DNA of 46,153 nucleotides from Terriglobia bacterium (GCA_021324365.1 JAJPJE010000009.1:1-46153), one strand, 5' to 3'. Shown: positions 26,306 to 36,900, counted from the first letter of the stretch. Notes: generated by a model from the sequence alone, not told the origin. Numbers and translations: made by a program.

Positions 26306-29245
26306 ATGCGTCGTGCCGCCAGCCTGTTCACCAGTCGTAAAACTATGTCTCTGGTCATCATTGCCCTGATCGCTCTTGTTGCGACATCTGCCTGGGCGCA
26401 AGTGGTAACGAGCGATTTTGAAGATGGGCTGGATAACTGGACCGGATTTGCCGGCGCGAATGTCGCGGTCAGCACGAATCAGGCGAATACCGGGACGCAT
26501 AGCCTGTTGACAACGAATCGTTCGCAGACCTATCAGGGACCAAGCATCGATCTGACACAGGCACTGACGGCGGGGCAGCCATACATTTTTAAGGTTGCGG
26601 TGCGTTTGGCAGAAGGATTCGCCGGTCCAGATACGGTTAACATGACCATGCGAAGCACGGTGAACGGTTCGCAGACCTATACCACGGTGGCGACCGGTAC
26701 AGTGACCGATACAGGCTGGGTGGTATTACAAGGCTCTTTTGCTCCCGCAGCAAGCGGTCTGACCGATCTGCTGCTGTACATCGAAGACGACACCAATGCC
26801 AGCGCTTCATACTACATCGACACATTTAGCGTAACCGCGACCAGCGGCGGATGCAGCGTTCCTCCCGACAACTCCGGTTTCTCCAGCAACTTTGAAGATG
26901 GCACCGCCGACGGATGGGTATCACGCGGGGGCGGCTCTCCAGTCGTGCTTACGCCGACTCAGGCAGACGCTCACAGCGGAGCATGGAGCCTGCTGGTAAC
27001 CGGGCGTACGGCCACCTGGAATGGACCGACGCATGACATCAGCGGAAAGATGTGCAACGGTTCTCAGTACTGGATAGAGGTTTGGGTCAAGATGGCGCCC
27101 GGGCAACCGGACACGTCGATGAACCTGAGCCTGCAACTCACGGATCAGTTCGGCAATAACAGCTATCCGGGTGTGACGAATGCAACCGTGACTTCTGGCG
27201 GATGGGTACGCCTGAAAGCCAAGCCGTACACCTTCTCAGGCACGTATTCGACGCTCCAGATCTACGTGCAGTCGAATGACAATCCTGACGCATCCTTCTA
27301 CATCGACGATGTGAGCGTCACGTATATGCCGCCGCCAGTCATCGAGAACATCACACCCATTAAGCAGGTATACGCAAATGACTTTCTGGTTGGCTTTGCC
27401 GCGGGCCAGCAGGACATAATCGGCCCACACGGCCAGCTTGCGGCCTTGCACTACAACAGCGTGACTCCAGGTAACGATCTAAAGTGGGACACGACGGAAC
27501 CAACGGAAGGCAACTTCAACTTCGGTCCTGCGGACAATATCCTTGCCTTTGCGCAGGCGCATAACATCCAGATGCGCGGGCACAACTTCGTATGGCACAA
27601 CCAAGTACCTGCCTGGGTGTTCCAGGATGCGAACGGCGTCGATATGTCAACCGAACCGTTCAGCGAGGCAAATAAAGAGTTGTTGCTGTCGCGTTTGAAG
27701 AATCACATCACAACGTTGATCAACCACTACCAAGACAAGATTTACGTCTGGGACGTGGTTAACGAGGCAATTGATGAATCGCAGCCCGATGGATTCCGTC
27801 GGAGCAAGTGGTACATCATCACCACCGATCCGAATAACAATCCGGGTTATCCGGAGTACATGGACGATGCATTTATCTATGCTCGCCAGGCTTTGGACGC
27901 TCTGGGAATCCCACGCGAAAAAGTAAAGCTGTGCTACAACGACTACAACACGACGATCCCGAATAAGCGCACCTTCATTTACAACTGGTTGCAAGGTGCG
28001 ATTGCTCGTGGTGTGCCTATCGACTGCATCGGTAATCAGTTTCATAACACGATTAATTTCCCGATCGACGACCAGGGCTCTGCGGCCTCAAAGCAGAGCG
28101 TCATCGATACCATCAACCTGTTCTCCGGGCTCATATCGACGGCGAAAGTTCCGATCATCAACGAAGTTACCGAGTTCGACATGAGTCTGTATCGCTACGG
28201 ACAGTGCTCGCAGAAGTTTTACTTCGATTACGATGACTTGCTGGCCAATGACACAACAGACCTGATCAACCAGGGCTATCGTTATCGTGACTACTTCCAG
28301 ATCTTCAAGAACATGCACGACAAGATCGACAGCGTGACGATCTGGGGCCTGGGTGACGATGACAGCTGGCTCAACCCTTCGACGAACACAGCAGGGTGCT
28401 CAGGAATTAATGCGAACGATTCCCCGCTGCCGTTCGACGCATACTTGCAACACAAATATGCGTACACGGGAATCGTAGATCCTCTTGACTTGCCGGGAGC
28501 AGACCTGGCGACCACGGTAACTGCCAACTCAAGCACCATTCTGAGCGGGCAGAATGTTACCTACACGATCACGGTCACGAACAACGGTCACGATTCCGCG
28601 GCCAACGTATCGCTCACCGATGTACTGCCGGGCGGGACGGTGTTCGAGTCCCTGACGCCGGCTTCGGGATGGACATGTACGACTCCGGCGGTAGGCAGCA
28701 ATGGAACGGTGAATTGCACGGTAGCTTCCATGAGCGACGGAACGGTTGCTCCATTCACGCTCGTCGCGATGGTGGCCTGCCCCACGCCGAACGGAACGCA
28801 AATCACGAATACTGCGTCGGTGACGTCGACCACGCTCGACCCGAATCCGACGCCGAACACGACGGCTTCGGTTGCCATCAATGTGTCGAACCCCCCGCCA
28901 GTTATCACCGGGTTGAGCGCGACGCCGTCAGCTTTGTGGCCGCCATTTAATCAACTTGTACCGGTGAGGCTGTGGTATACCGTAAGCGACAATTGCGATA
29001 CATCAATCGTCCCACTGGTCACCGTTAGCAGCAATGAACGTCCAGAGCGGCATGAGTGGTGGCCGGACTGGAAGGTCATCAATCCGCGGCTGGTCCTGCT
29101 GCGAGCGGAGCGGTCGGGCGAGGATCGCAATGGGCTCGTCTACACTATTACGGTCACCGCCGCCGATTCTGCCGGGTACTCTACGAGCAGTTCGGTGAAT
29201 GTGGCTGTTCCGCACGACCATCACGATGATCACGGTGGACATTAA
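26306..29245 (+). CDS. Multidomain GH10 endo-beta-1,4-xylanase
   Basis: A secreted xylanase of 979 residues that cuts the beta-1,4-xylan backbone. Order: signal peptide to about 31 (ALVATSAWAQ); two carbohydrate-binding modules of the CBM4/9/22 type (about 35-178 and 190-340, each ending with a YYIDTFSV/FYIDDVSV strand); and the GH10 barrel (about 350-745). The barrel has RGHNFVWHNQVPAWVF, acid/base Glu487 in WDVVNEAID and nucleophile Glu623 in VTEFDM. A DUF11 immunoglobulin-like repeat follows (about 750-868; ATTVTANSSTILSGQNVTYT), then a last beta domain with the tail HDHHDDHGGH. AAGGAGG 4 bases upstream fixes the start. DUF11 is common in surface-bound proteins, so the enzyme may stay on the cell. 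It leads the GH67 and GH35-like genes. Confidence 0.95.
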   Translation: MRRAASLFTSRKTMSLVIIALIALVATSAWAQVVTSDFEDGLDNWTGFAGANVAVSTNQANTGTHSLLTTNRSQTYQGPSIDLTQALTAGQPYIFKVAVRLAEGFAGPDTVNMTMRSTVNGSQTYTTVATGTVTDTGWVVLQGSFAPAASGLTDLLLYIEDDTNASASYYIDTFSVTATSGGCSVPPDNSGFSSNFEDGTADGWVSRGGGSPVVLTPTQADAHSGAWSLLVTGRTATWNGPTHDISGKMCNGSQYWIEVWVKMAPGQPDTSMNLSLQLTDQFGNNSYPGVTNATVTSGGWVRLKAKPYTFSGTYSTLQIYVQSNDNPDASFYIDDVSVTYMPPPVIENITPIKQVYANDFLVGFAAGQQDIIGPHGQLAALHYNSVTPGNDLKWDTTEPTEGNFNFGPADNILAFAQAHNIQMRGHNFVWHNQVPAWVFQDANGVDMSTEPFSEANKELLLSRLKNHITTLINHYQDKIYVWDVVNEAIDESQPDGFRRSKWYIITTDPNNNPGYPEYMDDAFIYARQALDALGIPREKVKLCYNDYNTTIPNKRTFIYNWLQGAIARGVPIDCIGNQFHNTINFPIDDQGSAASKQSVIDTINLFSGLISTAKVPIINEVTEFDMSLYRYGQCSQKFYFDYDDLLANDTTDLINQGYRYRDYFQIFKNMHDKIDSVTIWGLGDDDSWLNPSTNTAGCSGINANDSPLPFDAYLQHKYAYTGIVDPLDLPGADLATTVTANSSTILSGQNVTYTITVTNNGHDSAANVSLTDVLPGGTVFESLTPASGWTCTTPAVGSNGTVNCTVASMSDGTVAPFTLVAMVACPTPNGTQITNTASVTSTTLDPNPTPNTTASVAINVSNPPPVITGLSATPSALWPPFNQLVPVRLWYTVSDNCDTSIVPLVTVSSNERPERHEWWPDWKVINPRLVLLRAERSGEDRNGLVYTITVTAADSAGYSTSSSVNVAVPHDHHDDHGGH

Positions 29246-29256
29246 GATTGGAGCTT

Positions 29257-29285
29257 CCGGTGGGCGCCACTGCGGTGCCCACCGG
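29257..29285 (+). other. Strong hairpin between GH10 and GH67 genes
   Basis: CCGGTGGGC (29257-29265) pairs perfectly with GCCCACCGG (29277-29285), and the 11-base loop can form a small inner stem. It starts 12 bases after the GH10 stop and ends 17 bases before the GH67 start. There is no clean T run, so it may act as a partial terminator or as an mRNA stabiliser that sets the ratio of xylanase to the two downstream enzymes. Confidence 0.6.
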
Positions 29286-29302
29286 TCGTTCTTCGGGCCC
29301 TC

Positions 29303-31822
29303 ATGAAAAACAGCTCTGCTGTCTGCTGTGTTGTGCTGCTCTTATGGCTATGTGCCCTCGTTCATGCCGAGAGCGGGTATGACGCATGGCTGCGGTACGC
29401 TCCTCAGACCGGCGCCGTGCGCGCAGGGGCCGGCACAGTTCCCGAGAACCTTACGATTCTGGGCGATTCGCCTGTCATTGAGTCCGCAAAGTCGGAACTG
29501 ATACGCGGAGTTCACGGCATGCTGGGCCACGACATCGCCTCCTCGAAGAATGTCGGAGGCCGACCGGCCATTGTTTTAGGGACGATTGCGGATTTGCGGA
29601 AAGCGGGCGTAAATCTTTCCGCTCCACAGGATCTGACCGGCGATGGGTACTGGCTGACATCGGCGGAAGTGGATGGCAATCGTGACACGATTATTACCGG
29701 GCTCACGGATCGTGGCGTTCTCTACGGGTCATTCGCATGGCTGAACCGCGTTGCCCGCGGCCAGACAGCTCGCGGCGCGGATGAGGTAAGTAGCCCGCAC
29801 ATTCTGCTTCGCTGGATCAATCAGTGGGACAACCTCGACGGCAGCATCGAGCGCGGTTATGGTGGGCGCTCTATTTTTTTCGATGGCGGGGCGGTGCGCA
29901 GCGACCTGAGCCGCGTTCGTGATTATGCGCGTCTTCTTGCGTCGGTAGGGATCAACGGCTGTGTTGTCAATAACGTGAACGCCAGTCCCAACGTGCTGGC
30001 CGACGACTTCATTCCTCAACTGGCGCGAATTGCTGATGAGTTCCGTCCATGGGGCATTCGAATCGGGCTTTCCGTTAACTTCGCCAGCCCAAAACTCATT
30101 GGCGGATTGGACACCTTTGATCCCGTTGATCCGAAGGTCGCTGCCTGGTGGAAGAGTAAAGTCGACGAGATCTACCATACGATTCCTGACTTCGGTGGAT
30201 TCGTCCTGAAGGCGGATTCAGAAGGCCAACTCGGCCCGGCATCTTACGGACGTACGCCCGCTGATGCCGCCAATGTTGTCGCGCGCGCTCTCAAGCCGCA
30301 TGGCGGTTATGTCTTTTACCGCGCCTTCGTCTACAACCATCATCTGGATTGGACAAACCTGAAGAACGATCGCGCGAAAGCGGCCTACGAAAACTTTCAT
30401 CCGCTCGACGGAAAGTTCGACGATAACGTGATCATCCAGATCAAGAACGGACCGATTGATTTCCAGGTACGCGAGCCGGCTTCGCCGCTGTTCAGCGGAT
30501 TGGAACACACCAACGAAGCCATAGAGTTGCAAATCACGCAGGAATACCTGGGGCAACAGCGTCATTTGGTGTTTTCCGTTCCACTCTGGAAGGCGACGCT
30601 CGACTTCGATATGCGGGTGAACGGGCAACATACGCCAGTGAAAGACATTGTTGCCGGGAAGACTTTTCATCGATCCCTCGGCGGGTTTGCGGGCGTGGCG
30701 AATGTCGGGTTGGACGATACCTGGCTAGGCAGCATCTTGTCGATGGCGAACCTATACGGCTTTGGGCGGCTTTCATGGAATCCTGATCTGAGCGCTCCCA
30801 ACATCATCGACGAGTGGACACGCCTCACGTTCGGAAATGATCCACAATTGGATCGCACAATCGATGACATGCAGTTGGGCGCGTGGCGTGTTTACGAGAA
30901 CTACACAGGACCACTCGGCTTGCAGACACTGACGAATATTGTGGGGCCACACTACGGACCCGGTCCTGAGTCGGCTGATCACAATGGGTGGGGGCAATGG
31001 ATTCGCGCAGATCACGACGGTGTAGGTATGGACCGTACGATTGCAACGGGAACCGGATTTATCGGCCAATACTGGCCCGAAGTGCAAAAGGAATTTGAGC
31101 CGCTCGCAAAGTGTCCCGACGATCTGCTTCTATTTTTCCATCACGTGCCATATACGTATCGCTTGCATTCTGGCAAGACGGTGATCCAGGAGATCTACGA
31201 TCTGCACTACGAGGGCGCTGCGAGCGCGCAGAAATATGTCCCCCAGTGGGAGTCGCTCAGGGGGCAGGTTGACGAGCAGCGTTACGCTTCGGTGCTTGCC
31301 ATGCTGAAATATCAGTCCGGACACGCGATCGTGTGGCGCGATGCGATTACGAAATGGTTTAGGAAGCTTTCTGGCATCGCGGATGCTCAAGGCAGAGTGG
31401 GACATTATCCGGATCGCGTCGAGGCTGAATCGATGCAACTGCAGGGATACAAACCGATTGATGTTGTCCCCTGGGAAATGGCTTCGGGCGGGAAGGGAAT
31501 TGAGTGTCCCGCTCAGCTGCAGACTTGCAGTGCGACGTTTCAGTTCCAAGGCGATCCGGGCCGTTACAATCTCGAAGTTCAATACTTCGATCAGAATAAC
31601 GGCGTCTCGCGCTATCGAGTTTATGCAGGAGGGAAACAGGTGAGCGAATGGCTGGCGGACGCGCATCTTCCTGCGAACCGGCCGAATGGGGATTCAAGCA
31701 CGCGCAGGGAGATCAATGATGTAACACTTCATGCAGGAGAGGAAATTCGCATTGAAGGGATACCCGATAGCGGGGAGCGCGCTCCGCTTGATTATGTGGC
31801 GATTAAGCCTGCGGTGAATTAG
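29303..31822 (+). CDS. GH67 alpha-glucuronidase
   Basis: An exported enzyme of 839 residues that removes (4-O-methyl)-D-glucuronic acid from the end of glucuronoxylo-oligosaccharides. A signal peptide (about 1-22, ending CALVHA) is followed by the N-terminal GH67 domain and the catalytic barrel with the hallmark LRWINQWDNLDGSIERGYG. The general acid is Glu307 in KADSEGQLG. The proposed base pair is Asp386 (KNGPIDFQ) and Glu414 (ITQEYLG), spaced 28 apart as in characterised GH67 enzymes. The C-terminal helical domain follows. A final segment (YPDRVEAESMQLQGYKPIDV onward, about 690-839) resembles a carbohydrate-binding beta domain and makes the protein longer than compact GH67 enzymes of about 700 residues. 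The next gene starts 3 bases after the stop. Confidence 0.95.
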   Translation: MKNSSAVCCVVLLLWLCALVHAESGYDAWLRYAPQTGAVRAGAGTVPENLTILGDSPVIESAKSELIRGVHGMLGHDIASSKNVGGRPAIVLGTIADLRKAGVNLSAPQDLTGDGYWLTSAEVDGNRDTIITGLTDRGVLYGSFAWLNRVARGQTARGADEVSSPHILLRWINQWDNLDGSIERGYGGRSIFFDGGAVRSDLSRVRDYARLLASVGINGCVVNNVNASPNVLADDFIPQLARIADEFRPWGIRIGLSVNFASPKLIGGLDTFDPVDPKVAAWWKSKVDEIYHTIPDFGGFVLKADSEGQLGPASYGRTPADAANVVARALKPHGGYVFYRAFVYNHHLDWTNLKNDRAKAAYENFHPLDGKFDDNVIIQIKNGPIDFQVREPASPLFSGLEHTNEAIELQITQEYLGQQRHLVFSVPLWKATLDFDMRVNGQHTPVKDIVAGKTFHRSLGGFAGVANVGLDDTWLGSILSMANLYGFGRLSWNPDLSAPNIIDEWTRLTFGNDPQLDRTIDDMQLGAWRVYENYTGPLGLQTLTNIVGPHYGPGPESADHNGWGQWIRADHDGVGMDRTIATGTGFIGQYWPEVQKEFEPLAKCPDDLLLFFHHVPYTYRLHSGKTVIQEIYDLHYEGAASAQKYVPQWESLRGQVDEQRYASVLAMLKYQSGHAIVWRDAITKWFRKLSGIADAQGRVGHYPDRVEAESMQLQGYKPIDVVPWEMASGGKGIECPAQLQTCSATFQFQGDPGRYNLEVQYFDQNNGVSRYRVYAGGKQVSEWLADAHLPANRPNGDSSTRREINDVTLHAGEEIRIEGIPDSGERAPLDYVAIKPAVN

Positions 31823-31825
31823 CGG

Positions 31826-33490
31826 ATGTTCGGAGCAAGAGGGATTGAAATCACGTTCACGCTGAAAAAATCTGTTCTCCTGCTTGGAATTGCTGCTGTG
31901 ATCTGCTCGACAGCAGCGGCGGAGCAGCCCCCAACTATCAGTTTCACGAGCGGCACCGGCCAGTTGATCGTTCGCGGCAAGCCCTTCCTAGTGCTCGGCG
32001 GTGAACTTGCCAACTCTTCGGCTGGGACCGCCGCTCAGGCTGACACCATACTTCCTAAACTCGCGCAGATGCACATCAACACGGTGCTCATGCCAGTGGC
32101 TTGGGAGCAGATCGAACCAGCAGAGGGCCATTTCGATTTTTCCATCCTCGATCGCTGGACTGAGGTTGCGCGGAAGCAAAATCTCCATCTTGTAATTCTG
32201 TGGTTCGGAAGTTGGAAGAACGCTTTTTCGGAATACGCGCCAGACTGGGTGAAGTCCGATACTGCAAGATTCCCTCGCGCCATTTCTGCGGAGGGGCTCC
32301 CCACCGAAATTCTTTCGACTTTTGGGGGGGAGACGGTGCGCTCTGATGCCCGGGCATTCGGGGCGCTTATGCGCCACATACGCGAGATTGATGCCGAACA
32401 ACAAACCGTCGTAATGGTGCAGGTGGAAAACGAGATCGGGTTTTTGGGACGCGGCGGCCGCGATCGCTCTGCCGCAGCGAATCGCGCGTTCCAGGGCACG
32501 GTGCCTTCGGAATTGACTCGCGGACTCGAACAACATCGGCTGCAACTGTCCCCAGAATTGGCGGAATCATTTAAGTCTGGCGGCCACACCTGGAGCGAAG
32601 TATTTGGTGCTAATGCCGACGAAGTCTTTATGGCATGGCATTACGCCGTATTCGTCAACAAAGTCGCGCAGGCGGGGAAGAAGGAATATGCGCTGCCAAT
32701 GTATTTGAATGCACAGCTTCCGGCTCCCCTGGAGCGTGCTGGTGAGTATCCAAGTGGTGGTCCGCACCCCTATTATCAGGAGGTCTACCGGATCGGTGCG
32801 CCCTCGATCGACTTCTATTCACCGGACATCTATTGGCCGAACTTTGACTACTGGGTTCAGCGATATCAGAGTGCACGGAATCCGGTTTTCGTTCCGGAAG
32901 CACGGCTTGATTCGGCTCCCTACAACGCGCTCTATGCTTACGGGCAGGCGCGAGCCTTCGGATTTTCTCCGTTTGGTGTGGACTCGGAATCCCGGGCCTC
33001 AAAACAATCTGATGCCAAGCCTGAATTGTCGGACTTCTACGCGGTCCTGGCCGACCTGAGCGACGTCATTCTCGATAAGCAAGAGCATGATCAGTGTCGT
33101 GGCCTGGTGGTTCATGCGAACAGTTCACGTCCGACTCAGACGGTTGCCCTTGGCGGATATCTCTTCGAAGCTACTCTGTCGCGCTCATGGCCAGCCAAGT
33201 CTCTGCTTACCGATGACGGCGCAGTGATGGTCCTCGAGATGAAGCCAGACGAGTTCTACCTTGTGGGCGCGGGCCTTACTGTGTCTGTCTTCCGCGATCC
33301 GGACACGGATGACCGTACAGCCGGCATCGCAAGCATCGAGCAAATCTCAAAAGCAAATGGACAATGGGTCGTAGATCGGCGGTTGAATGGAGATGAGAGC
33401 AATCAGGGTCGGCAACTACTTATGGATGCTCGCACGATCCATGTCTATCGCGTAAAGCTCTACACGTATTCCGACGTGCGCTCTCATTAA
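31826..33490 (+). CDS. GH35-like beta-galactosidase, DUF5597 type
   Basis: An exported glycosidase of 554 residues. After an N-terminal hydrophobic signal (KKSVLLLGIAAVICSTAAA) comes a clan GH-A barrel: FLVLGGELANSS, TVLMPVAWEQIEPAEGHFDF, acid/base Glu203 in MVQVENEIG and probable nucleophile Glu358 in FVPEAR. The C-terminal beta domain (about 400-554, with FYAVLADL and DEFYLVGAGLTVS) corresponds to the DUF5597 region found in GH35-like proteins of Proteobacteria and Bacteroidota. Beta-galactosidase is the family name, but in a xylan operon the natural target may be a galactose- or arabinose-type side group. The ATG follows the GH67 stop by 3 bases and lacks its own ribosome site, so translation is probably coupled. 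Confidence 0.85.
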   Translation: MFGARGIEITFTLKKSVLLLGIAAVICSTAAAEQPPTISFTSGTGQLIVRGKPFLVLGGELANSSAGTAAQADTILPKLAQMHINTVLMPVAWEQIEPAEGHFDFSILDRWTEVARKQNLHLVILWFGSWKNAFSEYAPDWVKSDTARFPRAISAEGLPTEILSTFGGETVRSDARAFGALMRHIREIDAEQQTVVMVQVENEIGFLGRGGRDRSAAANRAFQGTVPSELTRGLEQHRLQLSPELAESFKSGGHTWSEVFGANADEVFMAWHYAVFVNKVAQAGKKEYALPMYLNAQLPAPLERAGEYPSGGPHPYYQEVYRIGAPSIDFYSPDIYWPNFDYWVQRYQSARNPVFVPEARLDSAPYNALYAYGQARAFGFSPFGVDSESRASKQSDAKPELSDFYAVLADLSDVILDKQEHDQCRGLVVHANSSRPTQTVALGGYLFEATLSRSWPAKSLLTDDGAVMVLEMKPDEFYLVGAGLTVSVFRDPDTDDRTAGIASIEQISKANGQWVVDRRLNGDESNQGRQLLMDARTIHVYRVKLYTYSDVRSH

Positions 33491-33914
33491 GAAAGCGAAG
33501 CAGACCACAAGCAAAGTGATATTGGTTTCGCGAACCAACAGTTTCTGTTTGCGACAAGATACTTAAAAAGTGAAAAAACGTGTTTTCGAGCTTGACACCA
33601 GATGCGAAACTACATATAGTTCGTGCCGCGAATTAATGTTGACTCGCCTGCCATTTCGAAGTAGGCCTTCTGCGGGGATCACTCGTACGAAATAGGTGCG
33701 CACCGTTTCCTGCCGTAGCTAAGAGCAATTCGCAAAGCAGCTATTTTGTTTGAGTGCTGAATTAACACAAGCTTAATCGGGCGACGTCCCGGGTCGCATC
33801 CAGACACACTTTTGCCGAGTCGGACATTACTGACGAAGCAGTGTTGCCGTTGCAGTGCATCCGCCAGCGGGCGGGTGTTGCATTGAATCTGGCGTTCTCG
33901 GAGGAGGCGTACCC
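33491..33914 (+). promoter_or_regulatory. Long control and leader region of the TonB receptor
   Basis: No gene. From left to right it holds a palindromic site TTGGTT-TCGCG-AACCAA (33522-33538), an operator-like AAAAC-GT-GTTTT (33575-33586), the promoter listed separately, and a leader of about 290 bases with a small GCGAC/GTCGC hairpin (33781-33797). The ribosome site GGAGGAGG (33900-33907) lies 7 bases before GTG 33915 and decides that start. Confidence 0.6.
33592..33620 (+). promoter_or_regulatory. Near-consensus sigma-70 promoter of the TonB receptor
   Basis: TTGACA (33592-33597), a 17-base spacer and TATAGT (33615-33620). The -35 is a perfect match, the -10 matches in five of six bases, and the spacing is ideal. 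Strong promoters of this kind usually need a repressor. The AAAACGTGTTTT element ends 5 bases before the -35, in the same relative place as the operator at GH10. Confidence 0.75.
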
Positions 33915-36900
33915 GTGCTCAGATTTTTGCGTACTATTACGACCAATCGAAACCACCTAACCGCAAGACTGTTCCTGCCGGTATTTCTCTCGTTGCTGCT
34001 GGTAATGTCATTTGGCGCGGCAGCGTCAGCTCAAGTTTTGTACGGTTCGCTAACCGGAACGGTCACCGATACTTCAGGCGCCGCGATTGCGAATGCAGAT
34101 GTAGAAGCGCTGAATGACGCGACCGGAGTGAAGTTGACGGGGAAGACGGATGCCAGCGGAATTTATCGGTTCAGCAACCTGCAACCTGGCGTTTACAAAA
34201 TCACAATCAAGGCCCCGAACTTCACGACTTCGGTTTCGGACAACGTGCCGGTTCGAGTAAACGAGGTGCGGCGCGTCGATGCACAACTATCCGTGTCAAC
34301 CCAGACGCAGAACATTCAGGTGACGGCGGAGGCTCCCCTCCTGCAGACGGACAAGTCCGATGTTCACACCGATCTGACGTCGACCGAGGTTTCGCAACTG
34401 CCAACTGCCGGCTCACAAGGAAGAAACTTCCAATCGCTGTTGCGAGTGATCCCTGGGTCAGGAGGGATTGCAGAAACCAACTCGCTTTCCGGGAATCCAG
34501 AACGAGCGATCAATGTCAACGTGAACGGCCAGTCGAATCAGGGCGTGAACACGCGAATTGACGGCACACAGGACGCTTACCCGTGGCTACCGGCGAACAT
34601 TGCTTACGTTCCGCCTGCGGACGCCATCCAGGAAGTTAACGTCACTACAAACTCCTTCGACGCCGAGCAAGGCATGGCGGGCGGCGCTGCAGTGAACGTG
34701 CAGATCAAGTCCGGCACCAACCAGTTTCATGGAACTGCCGATTGGTTCCATACCGACCAGAACTTCGCGGCACGAAATTACTTTCAGCCTAAGACTCTGC
34801 CTCCCATCAACAGGAACAACCAGAATCAGTTTGGCGGAACGTTAGGTGGCCCGATCATAAAAAACAAGCTGTTCTTTTTCGGAGACTGGGAGCGCACGAC
34901 GCAGCGCAACAAAGCCGGACCGGACCTTCGCAGCGTGCCTACTGCAGCCATGTTAACGGGTGACTTTCGCAATTTGCCCGGAAATCCCATTATCTACGAC
35001 CCGGCGACAGGAGGTCCGACCGGAGCGGGCAAGCAGCAGATATCATGCAACGGCGTGTTGAACGTGATCTGCCCGAACCGTATCGATGCAGCGAGTGCGG
35101 TGATGGCCCAACTGCTGGCACCAGTTGTTGCGCAGGAGTATGCCACAAGTAACGGCCTCAACAATTTTGCGGGCAGCGGAACGGCGGCATTTACTCGCGA
35201 CAACATCGACGCAAAGATCAACTGGATTCCGACTCAGAAGTCCACGATGTTCGGACGGTACAGCTTCTCGCGCGGTACGGTGTTCGATCCACCGCTGCTA
35301 GGCGCCGCAGGTGGCGACGCAACCAATGGCGGACAACTCGGCAGCGCTCCCTTTTTCATTCAAAGCTACGCGCTGGGTGCGACTTATACGTTTACGCCAA
35401 ACCTGCTGCTGGACTGGAACTTCGGCTACACACGCCAAAGGATTGCGGCGCAGTTCGATTTGGGCACTCCGAAAGGCCTCAACCTCCTTGGGATTCCAGG
35501 CACGAATGGTGCAGGCGTTCCAGGGGCGGGCGACCTCTATAACGGACTCCCTGCATTCCAGATCAATTCTGGAGCTGCCAGTCTGAATCTCGGAAATCCC
35601 AACACTGGTAACCCATTTCTCTTCCGCGACAATCAGTTTGTGACAGGAGCCAACCTGAGTTGGACGCACGGAAAGCACAATCTGCGTGGCGGGATCGAGT
35701 GGAACCACTCGGGGCTAAACCACTTCCAACCGCAGGGTGGGGCTTTCCAGACCGCACGCGGCAGCTTCCTGTTTAATGGTGACGTTACGTCCCTGCCCGG
35801 TACTACTCCGACCTACTTCAATTCGGTTGCAGATTTCCTGTTGGGCCTGCCGAGCCAGACCGGCAAGGTCTACCAGCTCTTCAATCCCATCGCGTTGCGA
35901 TGGTCGCAGTGGGCCTGGTATGTGCGAGACCAATGGCAACTGACGCCAAAACTGACGCTGAATCTAGGCCTGCGCTGGGAATACTATCCTTTCGGCTACA
36001 GCGATAACGGACTGGGCCTGCGCTGGTTTAATCCGGCAGATGGAAATGTGTATATCGGCGGCTTGGGTAATGTTCCCACTAACGACGGCATCGATGTCGG
36101 GCATGGGCAATTCCTCCCTCGAGTCGGAGCCGCATATAGGCTTACCTCTTCCACGGTCATTCGCGCCGGCTATGGCATGAGCGCGGATCCGAACAACTGG
36201 CGCTACTTCCGGAACGCATATCCATCCGCGGTGATTTCCAACAACGTATTGCCGAACACCTCGTACTACATCCCGGTCGCCAGCCTGACTGGTACGAACG
36301 GCACTGCGTTGGGAGGCGGCACTTATTCCGTTCCCACCGGATTGGTGAACCTGCCCCCGCCGAATATAAGCTCCGGTGTTGTTCCTCTTCCGACATCTGC
36401 TTCGACAACGACGATCCCCAACCCATTCCATCGCGGCTACATCAATTCGTTCAATGTCATGGTGGAACAGCAGTGGAAAGGATTCACATTCCAAACCGGT
36501 TATGTGGGTAGCCGCGACGTTCGGCCCTTGGTAAACATGAACCTTAACGCATCCGCGCCGGGCACAGGTGCGGCGGGAGGGCTCATCAGCCAGGCTTTGG
36601 GCAAGACGTACACAGGCACGATCAACGGCTTGGTACCGTTCCAGAACAGTCTTTATGATTCCTTGCAGACTCAGATCAGGCGCAACTTCTCGCATGGTGC
36701 GTCATTTGGATTTGCGTGGACATGGTCGAGAGCGCTCGACTACGAGGACAATGAAGATCTGAACGCTTTGTCATACCCGTATCCTACGTACTGGCAGAAG
36801 AACTATGGACCAGCAGGTTTCGACCGCACACAGAACTTCGAGATCTACGGCGTGCTGCAGTTGCCATTCGGAAAGGGACAGCCGTGGCTGAAGGAAGGTG

